Source of the DNA: Pseudomonas sp. REP124
GTDB lineage: Bacteria > Pseudomonadota > Gammaproteobacteria > Pseudomonadales > Pseudomonadaceae
Assembly (NCBI RefSeq): GCF_020164475.1
Contig: NZ_JAIQWX010000050.1
Coordinates: 1-39,385 of the forward strand
Reading direction: 5' to 3'
Length of the DNA stretch: 39,385 nt
Made by a program: the position numbers and the translations under genes
The notes under the pieces: model-generated
Database searches by the model: none
What the model saw: the letters and a program-made list of their open reading frames with translations, nothing else
Told to the model about the DNA's origin: nothing
Shown here: piece by piece, positions 10,603 through 19,508 of the stretch
Position numbering within the stretch: position 1 is the stretch's first letter
Layout of the letters: the number at the start of each line of letters is the position of its first letter

Positions 10603-11388
10603 TCAGAGGTCGGTCGGCAGCGGCTCTTTCAGCCAGGTCAGGGAGTTTTTCTCCAGCGCGCCGTCATTTTTGGCGCTGACGAGGATCTGGTTGACCTTGT
10701 CCAGCAGTGCCGGCTCATTCTTGTTCACGCCCACGTAGACCGGCGAATCCTTGAGTTTCACTTTCAGCGCGGGCACACGTTTCGGGTTTTTCTCGCTGAT
10801 CGCGACCATCACCACGTTGCCGCTGGCGATCAGATCCACCTGGCCGGCCAGATAGGCGGCGATGGTCGAGTTATTGTCTTCGAATCGCTTGATGGTCACG
10901 CCCTCGGGAGCGACCTTGGTCAGCTCGATGTCTTCGATGGCGCCGCGGGTGACGCTGACGGTTTTGCCCTTGAGGTCTTCAAGGCCCTTGATGTCGGCTT
11001 CAGGTGGGCCGAAGACCGCGAGGTAGAACGGCGCGTATGGGCGAGAAAAGTCGATGACTTTTTCCCGCTCGGGATTTTTGCCGAGGCTGGAGATCACCAG
11101 ATCCACTTTGCCGGTGGTGAGGAACGGGATCCGGTTGGTGCTGTTGACCGGCGTCAGCTCGAGTTTGACCTTGAGTTGGTCGGCCAGCAGTTTGGCTGTG
11201 TCGATATCCAGGCCGCGCGGTTTCATGTCCGGACCCACCGAACCGAAGGGCGGGAAATCCTGAGGTACGGCGACTTTGAGGGTGCCGCGCTTGACTACAT
11301 CCTCCAGACCGTCGGCGTGGGCGGATGCCTGGCTCAGCATCAGGCTGGCAAACAGGGCGGTGAGGAGGGCGCTGTAACGCAGGGTCAT
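10603..11388 (-). CDS. Amino acid ABC transporter, periplasmic substrate-binding protein
   Basis: This 261-residue periplasmic binding protein is the first gene of the operon. A signal peptide (MTLRYSALLTALFASLMLSQ, cleavage after ASA or AHA near residues 23-25) precedes the SBP family 3 fold, which opens with LKVAVPQDFPPFGSVG. Ligand-site signatures include GLDIDTAKLLADQL, KVDLVISSLGKNPEREK and the alternative lobe beginning KGKTVSVTRGAIED. The protein is nearest in style to family-3 binders for polar or cyclic amino acids and opine-like compounds, but I cannot name the ligand. GGAG precedes the ATG. A GntR/FadR-type regulator is divergent 255 bp upstream and probably controls it. Confidence 0.93.
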   Translation of the reverse strand: MTLRYSALLTALFASLMLSQASAHADGLEDVVKRGTLKVAVPQDFPPFGSVGPDMKPRGLDIDTAKLLADQLKVKLELTPVNSTNRIPFLTTGKVDLVISSLGKNPEREKVIDFSRPYAPFYLAVFGPPEADIKGLEDLKGKTVSVTRGAIEDIELTKVAPEGVTIKRFEDNNSTIAAYLAGQVDLIASGNVVMVAISEKNPKRVPALKVKLKDSPVYVGVNKNEPALLDKVNQILVSAKNDGALEKNSLTWLKEPLPTDL

Positions 11389-11498
11389 GGCAAATCTCCG
11401 AATCGGCGAGGGGGCAATTGTGCGATTCGACAGAGCATGGGGCGTGCCAACAGGGTTTTTTCAGGCGCAAGGCTGCGGTTTTGCTCGCCTCGCAAGGT

Positions 11499-11519
11499 CT
11501 GACTGGTCTGAACAGTCAG
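11499..11519. promoter_or_regulatory. 21-bp palindrome, candidate operator of the divergent GntR regulator
   Basis: CTGACTG and CAGTCAG form perfect 7-bp inverted arms around gtctgaa. It lies in the intergenic region between the divergent binding-protein and regulator genes, about 110 bp upstream of the binding-protein start and 125 bp upstream of the regulator start. That location and symmetry fit a dimeric repressor site. No known consensus was matched. Confidence 0.45.
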
Positions 11520-11643
11520 GTGTTGTTTCGCACCTCGATAGCGCAACTTCGAAACTCGCCGAACCCCCATGGGGCACGACTTGCCGGGCGGCCTGAATAG
11601 CTTTACAACTGACCGCACCTTGGCCTGGCTCGTCTGGAAAACC

Positions 11644-12351
11644 ATGAATTCGATCTCCCGCGCCGTACCCGAAGTGGCGCTGCAAGCCATCCGCAAATTG
11701 ATCGCCGAACAAGGCTTCGGGCCAGGAGACGTTTTGCCCTCCCAACGGGATCTGTCGGTGCAATTGGGAGTCAGTCGGGCCTCGTTGCGCGAGGCGTTGT
11801 CGTCGCTGAGCGCGCTGGGTGTCATCAGCGTCCAGCCGGGCAAAGGCGTGTTCGTGCAGTCGCCTGTGGAACTGCCGGGAGGTGACTCGACAGCGCGCTG
11901 GCCGTTCGCGGCTCAGGCCTCGCCTCTGGACATTTTCCAGTTGCGCTATGCGCTCGAAGGATTTGCTGCCGGGTTGGCAGCCTTGATGTTGAGTACCGAT
12001 GAACTCGATGCCTTGGAGGACAACGTAGCCGCCATGCGCAACGAATTGAGGGCCGGCGACTTCGAAGCGGCGGCGCGGCTGGACTTCGATTTTCATCGAC
12101 GCATTCTTCTGGCCAGCGGCAATCAGGCGATGCTGAACATCCTCACTGCCAGTGCCGAGATCTTCCTGGAAAGCCAGAAGTTACCGTTCATCAGGGCGGA
12201 GCGGGCGATGGAGACCTGGCAGGAGCACCGCAAAATCCTTCGCGCGCTGGCTCGCCGAGCCTCTGGCGCTGCTCAAAAAGCCATGTGCGAGCATGTTCGC
12301 AACGCCGCGCTGCGTACCGGGATCGGCTTTGTAGCTCCCGCGTCGTCATGA
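11644..12351 (+). CDS. FadR/GntR-family transcriptional regulator (FCD domain)
   Basis: This is a 235-residue regulator with an N-terminal GntR winged helix (AIRKLIAEQGFGPGDVLPSQ, then RDLSVQLGVSRASLREALSS and GVISVQPGKGVFVQ, residues about 12-80). An all-helical FCD ligand-binding domain follows (DIFQLRYALEGFAAGLAALM ... LDFDFHRRILLASGNQAMLN). The FCD Asp/His metal residues are plausible in DFDFHRRI and in EHRKIL near residue 200. I choose the ATG at 11644 because the frame upstream to 11569 lacks GntR similarity. The gene diverges from the amino-acid transporter operon, so local control in response to the transported or derived metabolite is likely. It ends about 120 bp before trxA. Confidence 0.9.
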   Translation: MNSISRAVPEVALQAIRKLIAEQGFGPGDVLPSQRDLSVQLGVSRASLREALSSLSALGVISVQPGKGVFVQSPVELPGGDSTARWPFAAQASPLDIFQLRYALEGFAAGLAALMLSTDELDALEDNVAAMRNELRAGDFEAAARLDFDFHRRILLASGNQAMLNILTASAEIFLESQKLPFIRAERAMETWQEHRKILRALARRASGAAQKAMCEHVRNAALRTGIGFVAPASS

Positions 12352-12472
12352 CCTGAGCTATACAAAGACTCATGAAACACCATAGCGAGACTCAATCAAC
12401 TGCGGCTTCCTGAACGAGGGAAGGGCGGCTATGATGGGCCACGTTTTTTTGCTTACAACCCTGGAGAATTCC

Positions 12473-12802
12473 ATGAGCAGCGATCTTATCAAACACGTTA
12501 GCGACGCTAGCTTCGAGGCCGATGTACTCAAGGCTGAAGGCGCTGTACTGGTCGACTACTGGGCTGAGTGGTGCGGCCCTTGCAAAATGATCGCTCCTGT
12601 TCTGGACGAAATTGCAGAGACTTACAAAGGCAAACTGACCGTTGCCAAACTGAACATCGACGAAAACCAGGAAACCCCTGCCAAGCACGGCGTACGTGGT
12701 ATCCCGACCCTGATGCTGTTCAAGAACGGCAACGTTGAAGCGACCAAGGTCGGCGCACTGTCGAAATCGCAACTGGCCGCTTTCCTCGACGCCAACATCT
12801 AA
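12473..12802 (+). CDS. trxA: Thioredoxin 1
   Basis: This 109-residue thioredoxin reduces protein disulfides in the cytoplasm, using electrons from thioredoxin reductase. The redox motif WCGPC places the active cysteines at 34 and 37 ([20 protein letters not shown]), and the cis-proline loop is [15 protein letters not shown] choose the ATG at 12473 ([20 protein letters not shown]) because CTGGAGAA precedes it; the longer frame from 12431 is not thioredoxin-like. A TATGAT hexamer at 12430-12435 could be the -10 element. It is followed by its own terminator and then rho, as in many gammaproteobacteria. Confidence 0.97.
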   Translation: MSSDLIKHVSDASFEADVLKAEGAVLVDYWAEWCGPCKMIAPVLDEIAETYKGKLTVAKLNIDENQETPAKHGVRGIPTLMLFKNGNVEATKVGALSKSQLAAFLDANI

Positions 12803-12824
12803 GCGTCGTTGTAGCCAGTCTGCC

Positions 12825-12853
12825 AAAGGCCCCGCAAATCGCGGGGCCTTTTC
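12825..12853 (+). terminator. Rho-independent terminator after trxA
   Basis: A perfect 11-bp stem, aaaggccccgc / gcggggccttt, with a short loop and trailing T residues (ttttcgtt). It separates trxA from rho. Confidence 0.92.
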
Positions 12854-12996
12854 GTTATGCAGGGCTAGACGGCTCCCAAACTCAAGTGATACATTCGGCC
12901 CCGCACTGGTTTCTCCATTGCCCCCTGCTAGCCGTCGCCGACGCACTCCTTTCGAATAAGTACGCGATCCTGTCGCCTTCTCCGCGGCGCGGCCTC

Positions 12997-13020
12997 ATTA
13001 AGCCAAAAGCTTAATTTCCC
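12997..13020 (+). promoter_or_regulatory. Hairpin in the rho leader
   Basis: ATTAAGC and GCTTAAT are perfect 7-bp arms around caaaa, followed by a pyrimidine run (ttccccccctcc). It lies about 35-50 bases before the rho start. The AT-rich stem is weak for a terminator; a role in leader-based autoregulation of rho is a guess. Confidence 0.35.
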
Positions 13021-13049
13021 CCCTCCATAAATGATTACGTCATTCCTAT

Positions 13050-14309
<1,260 letters not shown>

Positions 14310-14323
14310 GTCGACAGCTCTGC

Positions 14324-14349
14324 AAAAAGCCGGGGAAACCCGGCTTTTT
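14324..14349 (+). terminator. Rho-independent terminator after rho
   Basis: An 11-bp stem, aaaaagccggg / cccggcttttt, closes a GAAA-type loop, with flanking A and T runs that could allow bidirectional use. It begins 15 bp after the rho stop. Confidence 0.92.
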
Positions 14350-14441
14350 GCTATCCGATTTTCGCTCAACAGGTTCTGAAGCGTCTGGTTCGGCGCTAAA
14401 CTGCCAGCCCCCGAACGCCACGGCCAACACGAGGCTCACGC

Positions 14442-15908
14442 ATGCAGTATCGCGACTTGCGCGACTTTATCAGCGGTCTGGAACAGCGCGGCGAACTCAA
14501 GCGCATCCAGGTTCCGGTGTCCCCAGTGCTCGAAATGACCGAGGTCTGCGACCGCACCTTGCGCGCCAAGGGCCCGGCCCTGCTTTTCGAAAAGCCTACC
14601 GGTTTTGACATTCCCGTCCTCGGCAACCTGTTCGGCACCCCCGAGCGCGTCGCGTTGGGCATGGGCGCCGAAGCGGTCAGCGAACTGCGCGAGATCGGCA
14701 AGCTGCTGGCGTTCCTCAAGGAGCCCGAGCCGCCGAAGGGTTTGAAGGACGCCTGGTCCAAGCTGCCGATCTTCCGCAAGATCATCTCGATGGCGCCCAA
14801 GGTCGTCAAAGATGCGATCTGCCAGGAGGTGGTCATCGAAGGTGATGACGTCGACCTCGGCAAGTTGCCGGTGCAAACCTGCTGGCCGGGCGACGTCGCG
14901 CCCCTGATCACCTGGGGCCTGACAGTCACCAAGGGCCCGAACAAGGATCGCCAGAACCTCGGCATCTACCGTCAGCAGGTGATTGGTCGCAACAAGGTCA
15001 TCATGCGCTGGCTGAGCCACCGTGGCGGCGCGCTGGATTATCGCGAGTGGTGCGAGAAGCATCCGGGCCAGCCTTTCCCGGTCTCGGTGGCCCTGGGCGC
15101 CGACCCTGCCACTATCCTCGGCGCCGTGACTCCGGTGCCGGACAGCCTGTCCGAATACGCCTTCGCCGGTCTGCTGCGCGGTAACCGTACCGAACTGGTG
15201 AAGTGCCGCGGCAACGACCTGCAAGTGCCGGCCACCGCCGAGATCATCCTCGAAGGCGTGATCCATCCGGGCGAGATGGCCGATGAAGGTCCGTATGGCG
15301 ACCACACCGGTTACTACAACGAAGTCGACAGCTTCCCGGTGTTCACCGTCGAGCGCATCACCCACCGCACCAAGCCGATCTATCACAGCACCTACACCGG
15401 CCGTCCACCCGATGAGCCGGCGATTCTCGGTGTGGCGCTCAACGAAGTGTTCGTGCCGATCCTGCAGAAGCAGTTTCCGGAAATCACCGACTTCTACCTG
15501 CCGCCCGAAGGCTGTTCTTACCGCATGGCCGTCGTGACCATGAAGAAGTCGTATCCGGGCCACGCCAAGCGGGTAATGCTAGGTGTCTGGTCGTTTTTGC
15601 GACAGTTCATGTACACCAAGTTCGTTATCGTCACCGACGACGACATCAATGCGCGGGACTGGAACGACGTGATCTGGGCCATCACCACGCGCATGGACCC
15701 CAAGCGCGATACGGTGATGATCGAAAACACGCCGATCGACTACCTGGACTTCGCCTCGCCGGTGTCCGGCCTGGGCTCGAAGATGGGCCTGGACGCCACC
15801 CATAAATGGCCAGGGGAAACCACGCGTGAATGGGGTCGGGTGATCGTCAAGGACGACGCCGTGACCCAGCGGATCGATGCCATCTGGAATCAGTTAGGAA
15901 TAGATTGA
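14442..15908 (+). CDS. ubiD: UbiD, 4-hydroxy-3-polyprenylbenzoate decarboxylase
   Basis: UbiD decarboxylates the polyprenyl-4-hydroxybenzoate intermediate of ubiquinone synthesis using prenylated FMN made by UbiX; UbiX is not in this window. The 488-residue protein starts [20 protein letters not shown] and has the family core [20 protein letters not shown], then [12 protein letters not shown] and [20 protein letters not shown], which carry the conserved Glu/Arg/Asp residues. The [13 protein letters not shown] segment near the end is typical of the gammaproteobacterial enzyme. GAGG precedes the ATG. Its TGA overlaps the ATG of the next gene by one base, so the two are likely co-translated. Confidence 0.96.
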   Translation: MQYRDLRDFISGLEQRGELKRIQVPVSPVLEMTEVCDRTLRAKGPALLFEKPTGFDIPVLGNLFGTPERVALGMGAEAVSELREIGKLLAFLKEPEPPKGLKDAWSKLPIFRKIISMAPKVVKDAICQEVVIEGDDVDLGKLPVQTCWPGDVAPLITWGLTVTKGPNKDRQNLGIYRQQVIGRNKVIMRWLSHRGGALDYREWCEKHPGQPFPVSVALGADPATILGAVTPVPDSLSEYAFAGLLRGNRTELVKCRGNDLQVPATAEIILEGVIHPGEMADEGPYGDHTGYYNEVDSFPVFTVERITHRTKPIYHSTYTGRPPDEPAILGVALNEVFVPILQKQFPEITDFYLPPEGCSYRMAVVTMKKSYPGHAKRVMLGVWSFLRQFMYTKFVIVTDDDINARDWNDVIWAITTRMDPKRDTVMIENTPIDYLDFASPVSGLGSKMGLDATHKWPGETTREWGRVIVKDDAVTQRIDAIWNQLGID

Positions 15909-16876
15909 TGCGTGTAACCTTGCAGCCCTCCGGAGCAGTGCTGGAGATTCAGCCCGGCGAGCGGATTCTCGATGGCGCACGCCGTCTTGGCTATGAATGC
16001 CCGCAAAGCTGCCGCAACGGCAATTGCCATGTGTGCGCGGCGTTGCTGGTGGAAGGTCGAGTCCAACAGGCCGGCCTCGTGCGTGACCATGGCGAGTTCT
16101 ACACTTGCATAGCGGAGCCGCTGGAAGACTGCATCGTGCTGTGGGATGGCGTGCTTTCGCTGGGAGAGTTGCCGGTGCGCACCCTGTCGTGTCAGGTCAC
16201 CAGTTGCACCGAGGTTGGCGGTGATACCTGGCGCGTACGACTGCGAGCGCCGGCCGGCAAGCCCCCGCGTTATCACGCTGGTCAGTACCTGATGATCCAT
16301 CGCGACAACGGTGACAAGTCGTCCTTTTCCTTGGCTTCGGCTCCCTCTGGCGGTCGGGATCTGGAGATCCACGTGCTGGCGCGTGAGCCCAGTGCTCAGA
16401 ATCTGATCAAGCAATTGCAGCGCGACGCGATAGTTCGGATCGACATGCCCTTTGGCGATGCGCACCTGGCCGAGTTGCCGGACGGTCCGTTGGTGCTGAT
16501 CGCGGCCGGTACCGGCATGGGCCAGATCCATGGCCTGATCGAACATTGCCGCGCCGAGGGTTTCAAACATCCGGTGCATCTGTATTGGGGCGTGCGTCGT
16601 CCGGAAGACTTCTATGAAGTCGAACACTGGGATGAATGGCTTAAGCTGCCGAATCTGTTCCTGCACAAAGTTGTCAGTGATCAATGCGGCTGGCAGGGGC
16701 GTTGCGGCATGCTGCATGAAGCGGTGTGTGAAGATTTCCCTGATCTGAAGGCGTTGCATGTCTACGCCAGCGGCTCGCCGGCGATGGTCTATGGCACGCT
16801 GGATGCGCTGGTGGAAGCAGGGATGGACGCCCACCAGATGCGTGCCGACGTGTTCGCCTACGCCCCAAGATCCTGA
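15908..16876 (+). CDS. 2Fe-2S ferredoxin/flavin reductase (CDP-6-deoxyglucoseen reductase-like)
   Basis: This 322-residue oxidoreductase joins an N-terminal plant-type 2Fe-2S ferredoxin (cysteines C35-x4-C40-x2-C43 in CPQSCRNGNCHVC, fourth ligand probably C67) to an FAD-binding module (YHAGQYLMIHRDNGDKSSFS, residues about 120-140). A C-terminal NAD(P)H domain follows (PLVLIAAGTGMGQIHGLIEH). Such proteins are usually labelled CDP-6-deoxy-delta-3,4-glucoseen reductase, but no deoxysugar genes are near. The TGATG overlap with ubiD suggests supply of electrons to flavin or quinone chemistry, for example reduced FMN, although that is inference. The start at 15908 is chosen for the overlap and because the ferredoxin domain begins at once. 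Confidence 0.85.
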   Translation: MRVTLQPSGAVLEIQPGERILDGARRLGYECPQSCRNGNCHVCAALLVEGRVQQAGLVRDHGEFYTCIAEPLEDCIVLWDGVLSLGELPVRTLSCQVTSCTEVGGDTWRVRLRAPAGKPPRYHAGQYLMIHRDNGDKSSFSLASAPSGGRDLEIHVLAREPSAQNLIKQLQRDAIVRIDMPFGDAHLAELPDGPLVLIAAGTGMGQIHGLIEHCRAEGFKHPVHLYWGVRRPEDFYEVEHWDEWLKLPNLFLHKVVSDQCGWQGRCGMLHEAVCEDFPDLKALHVYASGSPAMVYGTLDALVEAGMDAHQMRADVFAYAPRS

Positions 16877-16884
16877 CACCGTCC

Positions 16885-16986
16885 CTGTAGGAGCGAGCAT
16901 GCTCGCGATGGTCGTCAACGATAACGTTGGCAGCCTGACACCCCGCGGTGTCCCATCGTGCATCGCGAGCATGCTCGCTCCTACAG
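16885..16986. repeat. REPIN, class A
   Basis: Arms ctgtaggagcgagcatgctc and gagcatgctcgctcctacag are perfect inverted copies; the spacer carries gtcgtcaacgataacgttgg and [12 protein letters not shown] in the repeats at 465-565 and 24232-24333. It immediately follows the reductase gene. Confidence 0.92.
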
Positions 16987-17160
16987 GGTTTATTTATAAC
17001 TCTCTATATAGCGCTTCGGTATTTATAAAATCTTATAAATGTCGGTAGGTTATATCTCGTTCAAGTAATTAATTAAGAGTTGCGCCAATGCGCTTAAATT
17101 ACTTGAATACATATGTGCCTTAATGATTCACCGGTGCGTTCTATTTAGTAACTGATTACT
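16987..17160. other. AT-rich intergenic island with two inverted repeats
   Basis: This stretch is far richer in A and T than anything else in the window (tttatttataactctctata and similar). It holds a perfect palindrome, ATTTATAA-aatc-TTATAAAT at 17021-17040. A second inverted repeat has perfect 11-bp arms, TTCAAGTAATT (17060-17070) and AATTACTTGAA (17097-17107), around a 26-base centre containing gcgccaatgcgc. No ORF, tRNA or known RNA is recognisable. It lies upstream of the ChaC-like gene and could be its promoter and operator region, or a relic of acquired DNA. Confidence 0.55.
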
Positions 17161-17185
17161 CGCGGGGAGCTGAACGCTATTCGCC

Positions 17186-17854
17186 ATGAGCGCCATCGAA
17201 TCTTCATTTCTGAACCTGGCTTACCCTCCGCGCCTCGACCTGGGGCCGCAGCTTACGCACGAACAATTGCTCAGCTCGATGCAATCGACCATGGCGCGCC
17301 ACAAGGGTGGGCCGGTCTGGCTGTTCGCTTATGGATCACTGATCTGGCGCCCTGAATGCACGGCGGTCGAACGCGTTCGCGGGCGGGTGCATGGCTACCA
17401 TCGCGGTCTGTACCTGTGGTCCCACGAACATCGCGGCACGCCGGAAATGCCCGGGCTGGTATTCGGTCTGGATCGTGGCGGTTCGTGCAGCGGCTTCGCC
17501 TACCGATTGCCGGAAGAACAACTGGACGCTTCGCTGTATGCGCTGTGGAAGCGCGAGATGCCGTTCCCTTCTTACCGTCCGCACTGGCTCAACTGCCGGC
17601 TTGAAGACGGCAACCAGGTTCAAGCATTGGGATTCGTACTGGAGCGGCATTTGCCCAGCTACGCGGGCAACCTGCCGGATCACGTGTTGAGCCACGTGTT
17701 CGAAAACGCTTGCGGGCGCTACGGCACGACGCGCGACTATGTCGAGCAGACGGCCCACGCCCTGCGCAGCCACGCCATGCCAGACCGGAATCTGGAGGCG
17801 CGGCTCAAGCGCTGTAAATCAAAGGATGATCAGGCGATCGCTTCGCGGGTCTGA
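17186..17854 (+). CDS. ChaC-like gamma-glutamylcyclotransferase
   Basis: The 222-residue protein belongs to the ChaC/GCG group of gamma-glutamylcyclotransferases, which release 5-oxoproline from glutathione. The substrate-binding loop [13 protein letters not shown] (the YGSL motif) is at residues about 47-59, and the catalytic glutamate is expected in [19 protein letters not shown] purine-rich ggggag is present but rather far (about 16 bases) from the ATG. The last 25 bp overlap the 3' end of glpT on the other strand. The promoter region upstream is the unusual AT-rich island. Role in glutathione turnover is inferred from family. Confidence 0.9.
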   Translation: MSAIESSFLNLAYPPRLDLGPQLTHEQLLSSMQSTMARHKGGPVWLFAYGSLIWRPECTAVERVRGRVHGYHRGLYLWSHEHRGTPEMPGLVFGLDRGGSCSGFAYRLPEEQLDASLYALWKREMPFPSYRPHWLNCRLEDGNQVQALGFVLERHLPSYAGNLPDHVLSHVFENACGRYGTTRDYVEQTAHALRSHAMPDRNLEARLKRCKSKDDQAIASRV

Positions 17855-19179
17855 CTGGCCGCCTGCTTGTGCCGCAATGTCGGCGCAAGGAAAGCCATCG
17901 CCAGCAGGCAGGCACCGATCAGCAGGACGAAACCGCCATCCCAGCCGAAATGGTCCACGGTGTAGCCCATCGCTGCACTGGCCGCGACCGAACCTCCCAG
18001 ATAACCGAACAGACCGGTAAAGCCCGCGGCGGTACCGGCGGCTTTCTTCGGCGCCAGTTCCAGTGCCTGCAGGCCGATCAGCATCACCGGGCCGTAGATC
18101 AGGAAGCCGATGGAGATCAGCGCGATCATGTCCACGGTCGGGTTGCCGGCCGGGTTGAGCCAGTACACCAGTGTCGCCACGGTCACCAAGGCCATGAACA
18201 CCATGCCGGTCAGGCCACGGTTGCCACGGAAGATCTTGTCCGACATCCAGCCGCACAGCAGCGTGCCGGGAATACCGGCCCACTCGTAGAGGAAATACGC
18301 CCAGGACGTCTTGTCGACGCTGAAACCCTTGGCTTCCTTCAGATAAGTCGGCGCCCAGTCCAGCACGCCGTAACGCAGCAGGTAGACGAATACGTTGGCC
18401 ATGGCGATGTACCAGAGCATCTTGTTGCGCAGCACGTACTTGACGAAGATTTCCTTGGCGCTGAATTCCTTCTCGTGGCTGGCGTCATAGCCTTCCGGGT
18501 AGTCGTTCTTGTACTTCTCGATGGGCGGCAGGCCGACCGATTGCGGGGTGTCGCGCATGGTGATGAAGGCGAAGATCGCCACCGCCATGGCTACCGCCGC
18601 CGGCACGTAGAACGCCGCATGCCAGTCGTTGAACAGGCCCATGCCGATCAGGAACAGCGGGCCAATCAGGCCGCCGCCGACGTTGTGCGCCACGTTCCAC
18701 AGCGACACCACGCCACCGCGCTCCTTCTGCGACCACCAGTGCACCATGGTCCGCCCGCTTGGCGGCCAGCCCATGCCCTGGGCCCAGCCATTGATGAACA
18801 GCAGCACGAACATGATGGTCACGCTGGAGGTCGCCCAATGCGCGAATCCGAACGTGAACATGACCGCCGCCGAAACCATCAGGCCGAACGGCAGGAAGAA
18901 GCGCGGGTTGGAGCGGTCGGAGACGATGCCCATCAGGAACTTGGACAGGCCGTAGGCGATTGCGATCGCCGACAGCGCCACACCCAGCTCGCCGCGGGTG
19001 TAACCCTCTTCGATCAGATAGGGCATGGCCAGGGAGAAGTTTTTGCGCAGCAGGTAGTAACCGGCGTAACCGATGAAGATACCGGCGAAGATCTGCCAGC
19101 GCAGGCGTCGATAGGTGCTGTCTACTTTTTCTTCAGGCAAGGGCGCCTGATGTGCGGCGGGGCGAAAGAAGGCAAACAT
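17830..19179 (-). CDS. glpT: Glycerol-3-phosphate:phosphate antiporter
   Basis: GlpT is a 12-helix MFS antiporter of the inner membrane that imports glycerol-3-phosphate in exchange for phosphate. The 449-residue product keeps the substrate-site residues at the same numbers as E. coli GlpT: Arg45 ([16 protein letters not shown]), His165 ([11 protein letters not shown]) and Arg269 ([20 protein letters not shown]). The [17 protein letters not shown] segment is also characteristic. GGAG lies before the ATG. Upstream are two GlpR-like operators. The 3' end overlaps the ChaC-like gene by 25 bp. No other glp gene lies in the window, so control by a distant GlpR is likely. Confidence 0.97.
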   Translation of the reverse strand: MFAFFRPAAHQAPLPEEKVDSTYRRLRWQIFAGIFIGYAGYYLLRKNFSLAMPYLIEEGYTRGELGVALSAIAIAYGLSKFLMGIVSDRSNPRFFLPFGLMVSAAVMFTFGFAHWATSSVTIMFVLLFINGWAQGMGWPPSGRTMVHWWSQKERGGVVSLWNVAHNVGGGLIGPLFLIGMGLFNDWHAAFYVPAAVAMAVAIFAFITMRDTPQSVGLPPIEKYKNDYPEGYDASHEKEFSAKEIFVKYVLRNKMLWYIAMANVFVYLLRYGVLDWAPTYLKEAKGFSVDKTSWAYFLYEWAGIPGTLLCGWMSDKIFRGNRGLTGMVFMALVTVATLVYWLNPAGNPTVDMIALISIGFLIYGPVMLIGLQALELAPKKAAGTAAGFTGLFGYLGGSVAASAAMGYTVDHFGWDGGFVLLIGACLLAMAFLAPTLRHKQAASQTREAIA

Positions 19180-19227
19180 TCAAAAGCTCCAGTGTTCTTG
19201 TTTTGACTGCGGATGCGAATATTACAG

Positions 19228-19241
19228 TTTCGTTACCGAAA
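19228..19241 (-). promoter_or_regulatory. GlpR-like operator 1 upstream of glpT
   Basis: TTTCG-TTAC-CGAAA is a near-perfect palindrome with the TTCG-N4-CGAA core of GlpR operators (E. coli core TTCGWTMWCGAA; 11 of 12 positions match). It lies about 50-60 bp upstream of the glpT start on the minus strand, where a repressor would cover the promoter. Confidence 0.55.
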
Positions 19242-19289
19242 AAAGCACTGGGTTTTGTCGGCAAAAAAGCAGAAATGTTGGAAGTCGCG

Positions 19290-19305
19290 TGTTCCTTTAC
19301 GAACA
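19290..19305 (-). promoter_or_regulatory. GlpR-like operator 2 upstream of glpT
   Basis: TGTTC-ctttac-GAACA has perfect 5-bp inverted arms and matches 10 of 12 positions of the GlpR core. It lies about 50 bp further from glpT than operator 1. Two spaced sites fit the multi-operator layout known for glp genes. Confidence 0.45.
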
Positions 19306-19508
19306 TGTCGTACAGATGTAAGTCATGACGATGTAGGAAGAGTTACTCGGGGCATGGGTAAAGCGCCTCATTCCTCTGGCGTAGCTCAGATCTTTGGGAA
19401 ATGTCCTTCGCGGTTATGGGACGCCATGATCTTCAGCTTGGCGGCATTGATCTTTAGCCTTTTGCACTGTTGCCAGGGTCTGGCGGTTCAGCTGCGAAGG
19501 GAGCGGTT
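19306..19508. other. Intergenic region between glpT and the TonB-like gene, no gene seen
   Basis: Apart from the GlpR-like sites nearer glpT, this stretch shows no convincing ORF, RNA or repeat. A short frame overlapping it has no recognisable protein features. It should hold the promoter of the TonB-like gene, but I cannot pick a clear -10/-35 pair. Confidence 0.5.

Noticed and set aside
17869..19206. A 445-codon open frame on the plus strand over glpT
   Set aside because: Antisense shadow; glpT keeps Arg45, His165 and Arg269 on the minus strand.
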